A stretch of DNA of 64,000 bases, taken from NCBI GenBank assembly GCA_034008185.1, contig CM067085.1, forward strand, positions 57,518,602 through 57,582,601. Reading direction: 5' to 3'. The DNA comes from Gorsachius magnificus (lineage: Eukaryota > Chordata > Aves > Pelecaniformes > Ardeidae). How positions within the stretch are numbered: the first letter of the stretch is position 1; each line of letters begins with the position of its first letter. Of this stretch, positions 40,501 to 50,790 are shown piece by piece. The notes below the pieces were generated by a model. That model was given only the letters and a program-made list of their open reading frames with translations, searched no databases and was not told the origin of the DNA. Position numbers and translations under genes: made by a program.

Positions 40501-43500
40501 TTTCTTTACACAATCTGAACCAAAACTACTGGGCAGATTTCTCTATGTGCCAGATTCATCCACCATCAAGCACAATGGACAAAGTCAGACTGACAAAGAG
40601 AAAAATGGTTTTATCCTTATTGGAAAAGTTAAACTCAACGTTCTTCACCATGGGCCTTGGGAGAATATTTCAGCACTAACTCAGATGGACTGTTGCTATA
40701 TCATGCTTTAATACAAAGACAAGGACAAGACGCCTTTCGACTATGCTACTATATGTAAACTATTGAAAGCAGAAGCAGTAACTCAATGGCAATTTCAGAA
40801 CGTGTTCTGTACTCTCTCAAAAAGCAGCATGTCTCAATCAAAGGTCACGCTGCAGATTCCTATATTCCAGAAATTAAGTTTTCATATCTTTTAAGTCTAC
40901 GGAATACAAAGATAAGACAGCTCCCCAGGCCTCAAAAGACAGCCTACAGCATTACAATGTCTTGATTATAGGTTTGAACCCAGGCCATGTACCAAATTTA
41001 TTACTATAGTATGACTTAATCTGCAGAGATTTTATTTAATTCAAGCGATCTGGGAAAATCCATTATTTCAGAAGTAAATCAAGAGACAGTACAACGGAAA
41101 TTAATTACTTCTAAAGCAAGTCTAGAAGAGTTTAATAAGACTTCTGTAAGAAGAGGTGTCTTCTCAGCACTTTGTTTTTAAGGTAAGTTCCAAAAACCCT
41201 GCTCATTGCCTTTCAAATTACTGTAACACCCTAAAATGTAAAAATAAAAAGAAGAAGAGAAAATGTAGTTAACAAGTGGTTACACCAGGAAAACACTTGG
41301 GGACTTGAGTGCTTGCTGGCCTTTAGTTAATGTCTAGAATCCCCTGTAGCTGCAGAGGACCCACTGTTTTTCAGTCATCTGGAAGGGCTTTGCATTTGCC
41401 TTCTCCACTACAAAAATCACACACACAAATAACAGAGAGAAGAGTTTATTATTTAGTGAAATTCTATAAAATATATCAAGGATGAACAAGAAAACTTGGA
41501 ATAAAAAACTAGTACCAGTGCCCATTTGGCACCTCTTGGAAGATCTCACTTTCAAATTAGACCATAATTATTCAAACCCTTGGTATACTGGACTTCACAA
41601 GAGTGAGTGCCTTTTCAGGGAAGTTCCCAAGTAAATGCAGCGGCAGCGTATCTCAAAGAAATGTTAATCTACTCTCCCATGCACTCTCAGGGAGGGAGAA
41701 ACCATTCTCATGAAGAGATTTATGCCTACATGAAAGTAGCAAACGCTTAATTATTAAGGCAAAGGAAAACGTCTCACTGAGACTGATAAAGAGCAAAATT
41801 TGCAAATAATTCTGCCTAAAATGTTAATATTCTAAACTTAAAAGACAGACAAAACCAATAAGAGATAAACTTCCCACTTTCATTCAGTATCACTAGATTA
41901 AAAGAATTCTTTAATCCATTGGGCCAATGGCAATATACCAAGGGTTTCAAAATGTTAATATTTTATATGTTTGACATTTTACTAATCCTCACTTTTGTGA
42001 GCTATACTGGAATAAAATGCCATCATATGGTGGCTTCATAAGCCATTAAACAATTCACAAACCTTCTGCATATGGTACGACTATCAACGCTCTGTCAACG
42101 AATACAGTGTTTGTCAGATGCTGGGCCACAACTGCGGAGTCGGGATCATGGAACTTTACAAAACAGACACGCGATGAAACAGGCAAAGGAGAATCACTGA
42201 AAAAGAAATAAATAAATTACTTAGACAGAAGCAAGTCTGGCAGTATGAAACTTCTAATTTCTATTGTCTCTCACTTTCACTGAACTAGGAAGTCATAGGG
42301 GACTATAGGGTTCTTGATGCAAGAACACAATTTCAGGTTTTGTATCAAACGACACTTTGCATGACCACAGATATGAAATTACACTGATTGAAGCCAATTC
42401 ACTGTAAAACTGAGAAATAATTTTGCCTCATTTTCAACTGGACATTAACTCTATTATGCACAATATATCTATGACCAGTCACCAAAATGCAAATTAGTTT
42501 TCATGACTGTCTGTGAAAAGAGAAGAAGATGAAGAAAAACTTTGCTCAAGAAAGATAAAAAGTTGCCTACTATGTATAGCTCATAAGTTAACGAAACCAG
42601 TAGTTTTACACTCTCTGCTTTAGACTCCGAATTACTTAAAGTAAATTATGAAAGGAAGAGGGTAGCAATTAAAAGATCACTATGATTTTACTTATTAATA
42701 CAATTTCATAAAAGCTTCTAGACCAAACTTCATCATGCTGCTTCTCACACACACAGAAACTGCCAAGTGTTCATTCTGTCATACACTGCTAAACATGTGT
42801 CTGTCATTCAGCAATAACAGAACTAAACACAAAGAAATTCGAGAAGCTCAGGTAGGCAACACTACAGTTGAAATCTCACTAATGGGCGAAGAGTTGCTAA
42901 ACAAATGATCAGTAAACGTATCTCTTTATAAGATAGGCCTGCACCTACTCCATATCTCATAATGAGCATCTGTCAGCAGAGCTGCATAAAAAAAATCCCA
43001 GACATGGAAAATCCAAAAGAAAATGTAGAAGTTTTGACTCCTTGAAAGAAACCCAGAAATACCTACTTCCTACAACAATAGGAAAGAATTGTAGGCCATA
43101 CATCTGTGCCCCCCTCCCCTTCCCCGAAACAAAACCAAACCCCCAAAAACCAGAGGCAGAATCAACCTGGTAAAGGTCCAAAATGGGTTTCAAAACTCCA
43201 TACATCCTGAAAATGTTGCTGATTTTGCTTTAATCAAATGTATAAACTAAAAGACAGCAAGAAAAATTGTTATGTACACACAACCGTGCAGCAGATGAGT
43301 TAAAAGCTGCCTCCAGAAGGTGCAGGCCAGGTACCGTACTACTGCAGTAATAGCAAGTCCTAAAGCCCTAGTCCCTAAACAAGATCAGGGTACACATGCT
43401 GTTCAGTTCTGTCCTCGGGTACCAGAGGTACAAATTAGCCTAAAGAGGCAGCTCTGAAAAATATTCACTAATCCTTCATGACAAAGATCTACCTTTTCTA

Positions 43501-46500
43501 ACAAGATTTCCAGAAACAGCTTTAAGACTAGCTCTTCAAAATGCATCCCACTGCCAAAACAATTTTATCTGGGTTGAAGAAGGTTGATCAAGTCTTTAAG
43601 CACTGAAAGCACAGAGTTGTCAGAATTCAGAAGAATGACTTCAACGTCAACAAGAAAGACATCCAAGATCTATTTTTGTTAGTGCAAATGCCAAAAACTA
43701 CCTAACCTTCACCACCACTGAGCACAGGCCCAGCCCAACATGCAAGTTACGCAAGCTCAAGAACTGCCCTAAATGTCTACCAGATCACACTTTAATATAC
43801 TTTACATTTAACCCGAAGTTAAAATCTAGATTGGAGCCAGCGTATTGTACCTTTTAAAATACTAAAAATAGAAACATGCAGTTCATCCACCATCTTGCAG
43901 ATTTAATAAACTGGAAAGTAATATTGTAGCAATAAATGGCACAGAGATAGAAAAATTGACACTAATAACACTTTTGTATTTATGAATACAGAGTAGCTTA
44001 CCAAAATGGTGCCTTTTCTTAACCATTTGCATAAAACCATAAAAGCTAAAGAAACATTAGCAGACAGTGTTTAACAAAATCACAGTATTAAAATTTTAAA
44101 GAAAAGTAAATCAAGGAGTTATGGCATACCTGAATACTAATCTAAGTTCTAAAAAAAATTAACCAATTTATTAGATAACTGAAATACAGTATTTTCAAAG
44201 ATTCTTAAAGTGTCTGATAAACATGGGGACATGAAACAAGAGTAGATACTCTTTGTATACATGAGTACCACTACATACTAAACTGTACAGCTAGCTAAAT
44301 CTACAAAAACAACTGAAAATATGTATGGCTATGCTTATGCAGCCTGACATTTAATATAAATCAGTGTATTTCATCTTTAAAAATGTATTTCCAGTCACTC
44401 TAAAATCCAAGCTGTGGCTGAGTGAAATTCAAGAACAGAATGTTCTCAACAGTTACCAAAAAAAGGCCATCATTATTCTCATTCACCAGAGATTGAAAAA
44501 TTTAGTAATTCTCAGACATCACGCCAATGAATGCTGAGACACACGACAATTTACTGCGGTTGGTGTCTGAACCATGTACACATTCTGAAGTACAGTAGAT
44601 TCTGAAATACAGCAGATAAACAGGGAAATCCAACCTTCATATCATAACCTCTAACTACTCACTCCACCAAAGTTCCCGCATATCGCAACCAACACCTTAA
44701 GTATTAAACCTTATTTTTTTAAGGTATATTTCTGCCACTTACATAAACATTATTACTGATGTAAAATCAGGCTAGAATCACAATGGAGTGAATAGATTGT
44801 CCATGCAAGAGATGTCCTTCAACATTACCATGTCCTCCTTCAACATTACCATGTTCATTGGGAGGGAAGAAACAGGAGTCAAAAAAAAAAACAAACTAAA
44901 AAAGAAACCCCCACCCAAACCCCTGACAAAAGAACCAATGCATGTGCTTCACTTTGAAACAGAAGCTGTTATCCTTTTCTCAGCAGACGAGTGGCAACTG
45001 CAAGTAATGCTGGTATTCCAATAGAATTCTTGCATAACTTTCATCAGCAGTTCAGAGATGGCAAGAGACCATTACTATGCCATCCAACATACAAAATTGT
45101 TATTAAGTATGCTCCTAATTTTATCAAGCTTTAACTCTATAGACTGTATTTTCCATCAGATGTGCTTTTTTCTTGGTAAAATTCTCTGTCCATAAAAATC
45201 TGACTGGATTATTCATATCTAAAAGAGCAAGACCAGAGAACACATTGGTTTCTCCTTCAAACACCAGTGGCATAAGACCTTTTATGTCCAAGTTTCAGCG
45301 CAGAAACTTCAGTCTTGATGGAAAGGAAGTTTTCATACGCTAAACAGAATATGCTGAAATCAGCTTATACATATGTGTGTATATACCCCCCTCCTTTAAA
45401 AAAAAAAAAAAAGAAAAAAGCACACTCAGAAATCCATTCCATCCACTTTTCAGTTTTGTCTACCATGGAGGATGAAGCTATATGGAATACAATAAAGACA
45501 AGAACCAGGCAATGGAGTTGGGGAAAAGCAGAAGGAGGAGGGAAGAAAGGGTTTGGGGAGGAGTAAAGAAAGAAGTCATAGAGCTTGTTGTGGATTAAAG
45601 ATGTAATATGAAGCTGAGGTATACATAAGACATGTAATAGCTGATTAAATAAACTGGGATAAGACGATGGATGAGGGGAAAGAAAGAGAAATGTAGAGAA
45701 GCTCAGCAAGTTATTTTGGATCTGGAAGCCTGGGAAAATAAGGAACTTCTACCGGGGACAGCACAATCAGAGTGACCACCAGATCAAATAAGCAGGCAGA
45801 GAAATGGAAATGGGACTGGTTACCCAAAAATACTATATGCAAGAAAGAATCCCAGTATAATCTGGGACATAAAGAGATTCAGATTATGGAGAGAATTTAC
45901 AGATTATAATTTATAGCCTGTACCCCCCAAAAAAACATGGGCAAGGAAAAGTCAGGACCTGGAGTTTAAAGGAGAAGGAAAAAGAAAAGGTTTTAGAAGA
46001 AAGAGACAAAAGAACCTGCCACTATTAGAAAATACGCCCCTCTTCTGTGTTAAATGAAATCAGAGATTCTAAAGCATCCCAAGATCAGATCCCTGAGCAC
46101 CCCAGAAGAGACCTGCAGTGGGTGTAGAGGTGCCAGAGCCCTTGGCATCTCCGTACGGACAGCAACACAAAGGCAATGACTCAAAACCGCCTTAAAACAG
46201 TAAGGTTAAAAATTAACCCCAGACCGAAAAAGTGCCTGGTCCATTATCAACTGCACATCCTCTATATATAGTTTTCAAAAATTCTATTTTTCCACCAAGA
46301 CATACATTCTAGAATGATATGTTCACTTCAACAGCTATTCAATATTTCTACATCATCTGCACAAGGTCTATTTAGTTACACTATATTTCCTGTTCCGTAT
46401 TAATTTGTTCACTGACTTTCCTATAGTTATAACTTCTCCATAAATACTAAGAAATCTTAACCCCCTACAAGATGAAGAAGTATAGAATGATATGTTCACT

Positions 46501-48624
46501 TCAACAGCTATTCAAATTTATCCCAAATTTTTTAAGTAATTTTTGGTCATCTAATTTGAGATACCTGGCACCTGGGTTACTGGAGTTACTTGCATCTTGT
46601 TGCCTTTTCTCCCTCAGCACACAGCCTTCACCAATGCAGCTGTAAAGGCAGTCAGCTCAGTATTTTTTTATACCGACAAAACAGCCCAGCTGAAGTGGCA
46701 AGAACACCAGTGCCAGAACAAAGGAGGCAGAAGTCAGCAGTCAAATGCAGGAGCCCAGTCTTTTTGCAGAAACAAACTTATGCCAGGATACAAACCAGCA
46801 AGTTTGCCCTAAAGACTATCTGTTAGTATCTAACCAGTATCAAACATTACAGACACGAAGGTACAACGCAGATCTCCCTGAAGCCCTCTCTTCCTATAGC
46901 TCAGCTCTACAATGTACCCATCACAGACTTCTCTCCAGCACACAACTGCAAGACAGATCCAACACTTGTACTGAGCAGGGTCCTGTGGGGCCAGTATTTA
47001 ACTACACATTTGTGCAAAGGAGCCAAATTAAGAATGTATAGACAGCCTGGGGTATGATAAAAGGAGAGTTGTTGGGCTGGGCTTTGGGGTTTTTTTGTAG
47101 AGCACTTCATTCTGATACCACAAAAGTACTCTTTTAACAGGTTAGTTAATATGTATCTAAACGGACAAAGTTTCAAAACCAGAATTCACCTATCATAACC
47201 TTCCTTAAAAGCTGGGACAAAACATTAAAATGCAGAGCAGTAGATCAAATAACTGCATCTGTTTAAAGGTGAGTTACTTTGCTGGCTGCCAAGCATTAAT
47301 GATTCTGCCACTTAAGTATAGTTATCCCAACTATTAACAACGCAATTCTCATATCTGGAACTGTCCCTCGATTTTGGTTACACACATATTCCACTTCCTT
47401 CTATGCTTCAATTTCCAACATGAAATTGCCAAAACCAGACCCAAAGTAAGAAACTACAAGAACACCAGAAATACTGTTTCTGAATTTGCATATATAACCA
47501 GCTGGCAGGATGGGGGAATTTTCCTGGTTTTGTGCTAGCAGGGGTTGAAGACTGAATGATGAAAAAAAGAATGCTTTGTGATAGCTTTTTTTGTCTAAAA
47601 TAAAAAAAAAAATCTAAATAGTCTTGGATATTAAAAATAATTGACTGTGTTGTTTGATTTTTCTCCAATCAAACAAGCCTGATTCATCATGGCAAAAAGA
47701 AATCTTTTTACTTACATAATATGTACACAAAAGATCAACACATAATGCCATTAGGTACTGTAAAACAAATCAAAATGTCACAGACGAAATCCATGTTATC
47801 ACCTAACTAACGTAATAAACTTGTATTACTTGTGTATTAGTGATTACCTGCCTGTTTCACCTGCCAGAATTCTTTGCAAGTAATGCATATTTATATGAAA
47901 ATTTTAGTTTTATGGCCAACCACCCATAAACTGCCTACAGTTCTGGAGGTTTGCTAAAAGGCAGAGGTTAGCTAGACAGCCCTGAAACAAACAGCTCCTA
48001 GAGAAAAATGTGCATTTGGCAGGAGAAACCCCGCGTAAAACTGCTTGCCGTAAATGACTGCCTTTTCCCCGCACATATGCATAACGTAATCACGTGAATA
48101 ATTACAATTGTAATAAGCACGTAAACCCTCGCAGCAACGCTATCTGAGAAGAAAGAAGGCTGCAGAGGCACAGAAAGCTGCTCGCTCCGACTCGACTGGC
48201 TGAGATGCCCCCCAGCACACCCACACGGTGCTTGCTGACTGGCGTGGACTAGCGGGGATCTCGCCGCCTCATGGCGGGGTGAGCTCCACAGCGAGTCAGC
48301 GCCGAGCCGGAGCCGGGGGCGGGGGCAGCCCGAGCCCTGGCGGCCCGCTGCCGGCCCGCCGGGGCGGGCCGCGGCCTGCGCGGGGGAGGGGAGGGGAAGG
48401 CGGAGGCGGCGGCGGCGGCCGGGCCGCGGAGAGGCGGAGGAAGGGGCCCGCTCCTCGCGGGGGAGGGGAGGCGAGGGAAGGGAGAGCACGGCCACTCACT
48501 CGGGGGGGAAGAGGCGCAGCTCCTCGATTTTTCCGAGGAAGCCGAAGAGCGTCCGCATCTGCTCGGAGCTGGCGCTGGGGGAGACGTTGGTGACCGGTCC
48601 GTCGGTGCCGCTGCCTGAAGCCAT
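28322..48624 (-). CDS. SRSF11: SRSF11, serine/arginine-rich splicing factor 11 (12 coding exons, complete)
   Basis: Exons in order of translation: 48624-48500, 42196-42063, 38101-37992, 36049-35957, 34848-34799, 33274-33147, 32169-32088, 30928-30797, 30258-30169, 29512-29417, 28764-28626, 28519-28322. They total 1377 nt, 458 residues plus TGA, with all phases matching. Human SRSF11 (p54) is about 484; the difference is mostly a Gly-rich N-terminus absent here. Residues ~10-86 form the RRM (RNP2-like VTNVSP, RNP1-like RVCFVKF). Residues ~87-154 are an Ala/Leu/Pro/Gly-rich linker. From ~214 there is an RS region of Arg-Ser and Lys/Glu-rich repeats, ending in an acidic tail EEDMDMSD. SR-family p54 is a nuclear protein that works with U2AF-type factors in splice-site choice. 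ATG at 48624 has G at -3 and +4. Promoter is a CpG island. Confidence 0.97.
28626..28764 (-). CDS. SRSF11: SRSF11 coding exon 11
   Basis: 139 nt, flanked by ATTGTAG and GTATGT. A highly charged Lys/Glu/Asp/Arg segment with KDKERSRDERERSTSKKKK. It contains a ten-A run on the coding strand (a slippage-prone site). Confidence 0.95.
29417..29512 (-). CDS. SRSF11: SRSF11 coding exon 10
   Basis: 96 nt, flanked by CATGCAG and GTCAGT. It encodes RRRRSRSGTRSPKKPRSPKR then KMSRSPSPRR. Confidence 0.95.
30169..30258 (-). CDS. SRSF11: SRSF11 coding exon 9
   Basis: 90 nt, flanked by CTAAAAG and GTACAG. It encodes a Lys-rich run and then RSKTPPKSYSTTRRSRSTS. Confidence 0.94.
30797..30928 (-). CDS. SRSF11: SRSF11 coding exon 8 (RS region)
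   Basis: 132 nt, flanked by CTGGTAG and GTAATT. Repeated RS/RR units, including SHSKSRSRRRSKSPRRRRSH. Confidence 0.95.
31436..31502 (-). other. SRSF11: Candidate unannotated cassette (poison) exon in SRSF11
   Basis: On the minus strand, a T-rich stretch and TTATGTGCAG precede a 67-nt segment that ends GATCAG before GTCTGT. A second possible donor, GTATCC, follows ten bases later. Spliced after exon 7, the 67 nt read open (SKFSFVEVSGTKGF) but shift exon 8 into a frame that reaches TAA after about 20 codons. Inclusion would therefore truncate the protein. SR genes commonly regulate themselves this way. The sequence signs are modest. Confidence 0.25.
32088..32169 (-). CDS. SRSF11: SRSF11 coding exon 7 (start of RS region)
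   Basis: 82 nt, flanked by AACTCCAG and GTAGTT. It encodes DKKDEKRRHSRSRSRSRRRR and TPSSSRH. A long T-run (+ strand) lies just inside the following intron. Confidence 0.95.
33147..33274 (-). CDS. SRSF11: SRSF11 coding exon 6
   Basis: 128 nt, flanked by TTTACCAG and GTAATT. It encodes LNHVAAGLVSPSLKSDTSSK and a predicted helix EIEEAMKRVREAQSLISAA. Confidence 0.96.
34799..34848 (-). CDS. SRSF11: SRSF11 coding exon 5
   Basis: 50 nt, flanked by TCTCACAG and GTAAGC. It encodes SLAADQLLKLMSTVDP. Confidence 0.96.
35957..36049 (-). CDS. SRSF11: SRSF11 coding exon 4
   Basis: 93 nt, 31 whole codons, flanked by GTTACAG and GTATGT. It encodes IGAVPLAALGAPALDPALAA through GANLNSQ. It can be skipped without a frame change. 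Confidence 0.96.
37992..38101 (-). CDS. SRSF11: SRSF11 coding exon 3
   Basis: 110 nt, acceptor CTCTGCAG, donor GTAGGC. It encodes GVIPDETKALSLLAPANAV and a Gly/Leu/Pro-rich segment ending PNPLSQ. Confidence 0.96.
40157..40272 (-). repeat. Ancient interspersed repeat fragment (CR1/L3-type 3' end-like)
   Basis: On the minus strand it begins GGTCCCAATTCAAC and contains GCTCATGTGCTTAAAG, GCATATGCTTAA and CTGAACTGGGCCC. I recall this arrangement of CATGTGCTTAA units before a GAATCGGGGCC-like end from old LINE 3' regions in reptiles and birds. The family assignment is from memory. Confidence 0.45.
42063..42196 (-). CDS. SRSF11: SRSF11 coding exon 2 (RRM core)
   Basis: 134 nt. Acceptor TTTTTCAG and donor GTTTGT. 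It encodes DSPLPVSSRVCFVKF, the RNP1 strand, and ends VVPYAE. The donor GTTTGT is weak compared with the others in the gene. Confidence 0.96.
44813..44851. repeat. Short tandem duplication
   Basis: Two copies of TGTCC(TCC)TTCAACATTACCA lie side by side, at 44813-44830 and 44831-44851. The second copy has an extra TCC. Confidence 0.85.
46310..46515. repeat. 33-bp exact direct repeat, 173 bp apart
   Basis: The same 33 bases (TAGAATGATATGTTCACTTC then AACAGCTATTCAA) occur at 46310-46342 and 46483-46515. Flanks on both sides differ. Confidence 0.93.
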
Positions 48625-49080
48625 TGCGCTGCCGCCCGCTCCGCTGCTACAAACACATCGGGGAGAGGAAGAGCGCGTTAGGCCCGAGCAGCTCCCCGCT
48701 GCAGCTCCTCGCTGCGCCTCCTGCCGCCGCCTCCGGCCCGGCCCAGCCGCCGCCGCGCACGAACCGCCACCCGCCTCACCAGCCTGCCTGGGCCGCAGTA
48801 TCCCACAATCCCCCGCCGCCGCCCCCCGCGCAGGCGCACTGCGCGCAGGCGCGGCGCCCGCAGCACCCCGCGCGCGGGGACGGCGCGTGCGCAGCGAGGC
48901 CCCAGCTCCCGCGGGGGGGGGGGAGGGGGAAACGGCTCTGCCTCCGCGCACGCGTGCTAGCCGCTCCGCGCGCGGGACGCGCCGCGCATGCGCAGAGCGG
49001 GGGTGGTTGGCGGGGGGGCGTGAGATGGCTGGGCGCCTGCGTGGGCGGCCGGCTGCTGGCCTCGGGGGCCTGAAGGACCC
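48290..49080 (-). promoter_or_regulatory. SRSF11: CpG island and promoter of SRSF11
   Basis: Dense CG dinucleotides cover exon 1 and about 450 bp upstream. Several NRF1-type sites are present: GCGCATGCGCA at 48984-48994, GCGCGTGCGCA at 48883-48893, and GCGCAGGCGC-like sites at 48828-48837 and 48841-48852. No TATA box is seen. The transcription start is probably within ~200 bp upstream of 48624. Confidence 0.85.
48500..48624 (-). CDS. SRSF11: SRSF11 coding exon 1
   Basis: Encodes MASGSGTDGPVTNVSPSASS through LRLFPP and ends in GA before gtgagt. The start was chosen because it is in the expected frame just ahead of the RRM and has a good Kozak context. The frame stays open upstream but only through GC-rich promoter DNA. 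Confidence 0.92.
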
Positions 49081-49342
49081 CCTTGCTGGCAGAGTGTTGA
49101 GCCTAGGCTGTCCTTTGTGCCGGCAGCACCCGGGCTCGTCCGGATGGCGGTCGGGGTTCTGGAGTGCTGCTGGTCAGTCCTCAGAGGGGGTCTTGGAGGC
49201 CTCAACCCCATCCGGGCTGGCGCGTTGCTAACAGTGCCCTGCCCGAGGCGTTCCCGGATGGGCTTGGACATGCTCCTTCAGAGCCGCAAGCTTACAATCG
49301 CTGCGTTTTAGTCAGGCCAGGTCAATTGGTACATGAATTTAT

Positions 49343-49986
49343 TGTAGAGATGAGTGGAGTATGTATTTTGTTGCGAAGGGATGCTAAAGGGTTAACAAAA
49401 AGACCTTTGTGAAGCCAGCTGTAGCTAGAATGTGGTAAGAACCCTGAGTAAACACAACATCCTTGAGAAGGAGAGTTCAGCCTGTGGGATGTGGCTCACG
49501 GTGGGAGGTGCCAACCTGTCTGGGAGCTTTCGAGATGGTATCGCTTTGTAACAGGATTAACAGATCCTGAATGGGTTCTTCAAGTCACTCTGAAGAAGTC
49601 AGTAGCCACTAAGATAAAACTTCGACCCCCAAGATAAGCACAGAAGGAGCAGGCCTTGCAGTGAGTCAACTTATGGCCATCTATGGAAGAAAGGCCTAGA
49701 GGTCATGGAAAATGACCATTGAGAAGCCCCTCCATGACGACCACTGGGGACCCCCAAAGACCACCAACTCAAGTCACTGAGCATACCTGGTTGGGAGGAG
49801 AATATGTAAACGAATTTGGGGAAGTCATTGTCATCCATATGTAAAACTTGTATATAAGCTATGCAACTAACCCTGTGCAGCACGCACATTAGGAGCGATC
49901 CCCTAGATAAAGAATACCTGCTTAATAGTCATCAAGATTATTGAGTCATGATTTTGGCTTTTCACGGCTTCGGTTGCCTGGGTTCA
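49343..49986 (+). mobile_element. Solitary ERV-type LTR (ERVL-like), + orientation
   Basis: Boundaries are approximate. There is a TG start at 49343, TATATAAG at 49851-49858, then GGAGCGATCCC and a GATAAAGAATACCTGC block that I recall from the R/U5 region of bird endogenous retroviral LTRs, ending near TTCA at 49986. Further U5-like DNA with AATAAA may extend it to about 50085. No gag, pol or env was recognised next to it, so it is probably a solo LTR left by recombination. No clear target-site duplication was found. Confidence 0.65.
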
Positions 49987-50288
49987 GTGAGGCGAATGTA
50001 CTTTGAGTGCTGTCTACGTTTTCTGCTCTATTGCTCCTGCCATCAGATTGTAAATAAAGCATTTGGTTATTTCCGAAATCTGTAAAAACGATTTTTAAGT
50101 AATGAATATTAATCATTCCAGGAAATTCAGCCCTGCCCCCAGCCCTTCCCATCCTTTGTCATGATTCCTGCCTGTTACAAACGAGCTTCAGCTTGCTTAA
50201 CTCCTGCCCTTCCAAATATATCTTCCTTTTACAGGAACAAACATAAAATTAACTTGGAAGACTTCACCCAAAACTCTGGGATTTCCAG

Positions 50289-50790
50289 TGTCACAGAAAT
50301 CGGGAAGAATAAACCTCCTAACACCAATGTAGTGTTAAAAGGCAGGCATTCTTTATTCACGGTGCCGGATGCACGGGGGATCGCTCCACCTAACGTGCAT
50401 ACCTATAAGCGGCAACTTGCCCCATTTATATGTAGCAAAGTATTACATATGCATAAAGTTTCCCGATATGCCTATACATATGCATAACCTGTCTCCACTT
50501 TGTATTAGAATTAGCTTCAGGTGGTCATTTCCATAAATCCCTCCCCACTGCACTTGCTCAGTGCTTCCTTGTGGTGGTTGTCGGGGGTCGTGGGGATGAA
50601 GGCTGCTGGCTCTTCTTCGTCACCGCTAGTAACCCATTGTTCTTGCGCAGACTCAGTTGCTCCTTGGCTCTTGCCCAAACTGCAGGGTCGGTGTAGACCA
50701 GTTCTTGAGGTAAACTCCTGGTTCTTATCAAAAAACTGTCCTTCGTAAGGAGCCACAAATCTTCCTGCATCAATTAGTTCTCATTCCTTC
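50289..50790 (-). mobile_element. Solitary ERV-type LTR (ERVL-like), - orientation
   Basis: On the minus strand: U3 from about 50790, a TATA-like CATATAAATG (50432-50423), then GGAGCGATCCCCCGTGCA, AATAAAGAATGCCTGC (AATAAA at 50357-50352) and an end CGATTTCTGTGACA at 50289. This layout matches bird ERV LTRs that I remember. It shares the GGAGCGATCCC and AAAGAATRCCTGC blocks with the LTR at 49343. The 5' edge and duplication are unresolved, and no internal genes are evident. Confidence 0.72.

Larger units (their letters stand above)
34849..42062 (-). other. SRSF11: SRSF11 introns 2-4
   Basis: Introns 34849-35956, 36050-37991 and 38102-42062. Mostly AT-rich. Intron 2 (3.96 kb) contains an ancient repeat-like segment (40157-40272). 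No RNA gene or additional exon is clear. Confidence 0.8.
42197..48499 (-). other. SRSF11: SRSF11 intron 1
   Basis: A 6.3-kb first intron. It holds a short tandem duplication (44813-44851), a 15-A run near 45400 followed by purine-rich DNA (to about 45570), and a 33-bp direct repeat (46310-46342 and 46483-46515). The first ~200 bp after exon 1 are CpG-rich. The remaining open frames look incidental. Confidence 0.8.

Noticed and set aside
48228..49231. Many long overlapping open frames on both strands in the SRSF11 CpG island
   Set aside because: CG-rich DNA has few stop codons. The only frame with family similarity is SRSF11 exon 1.
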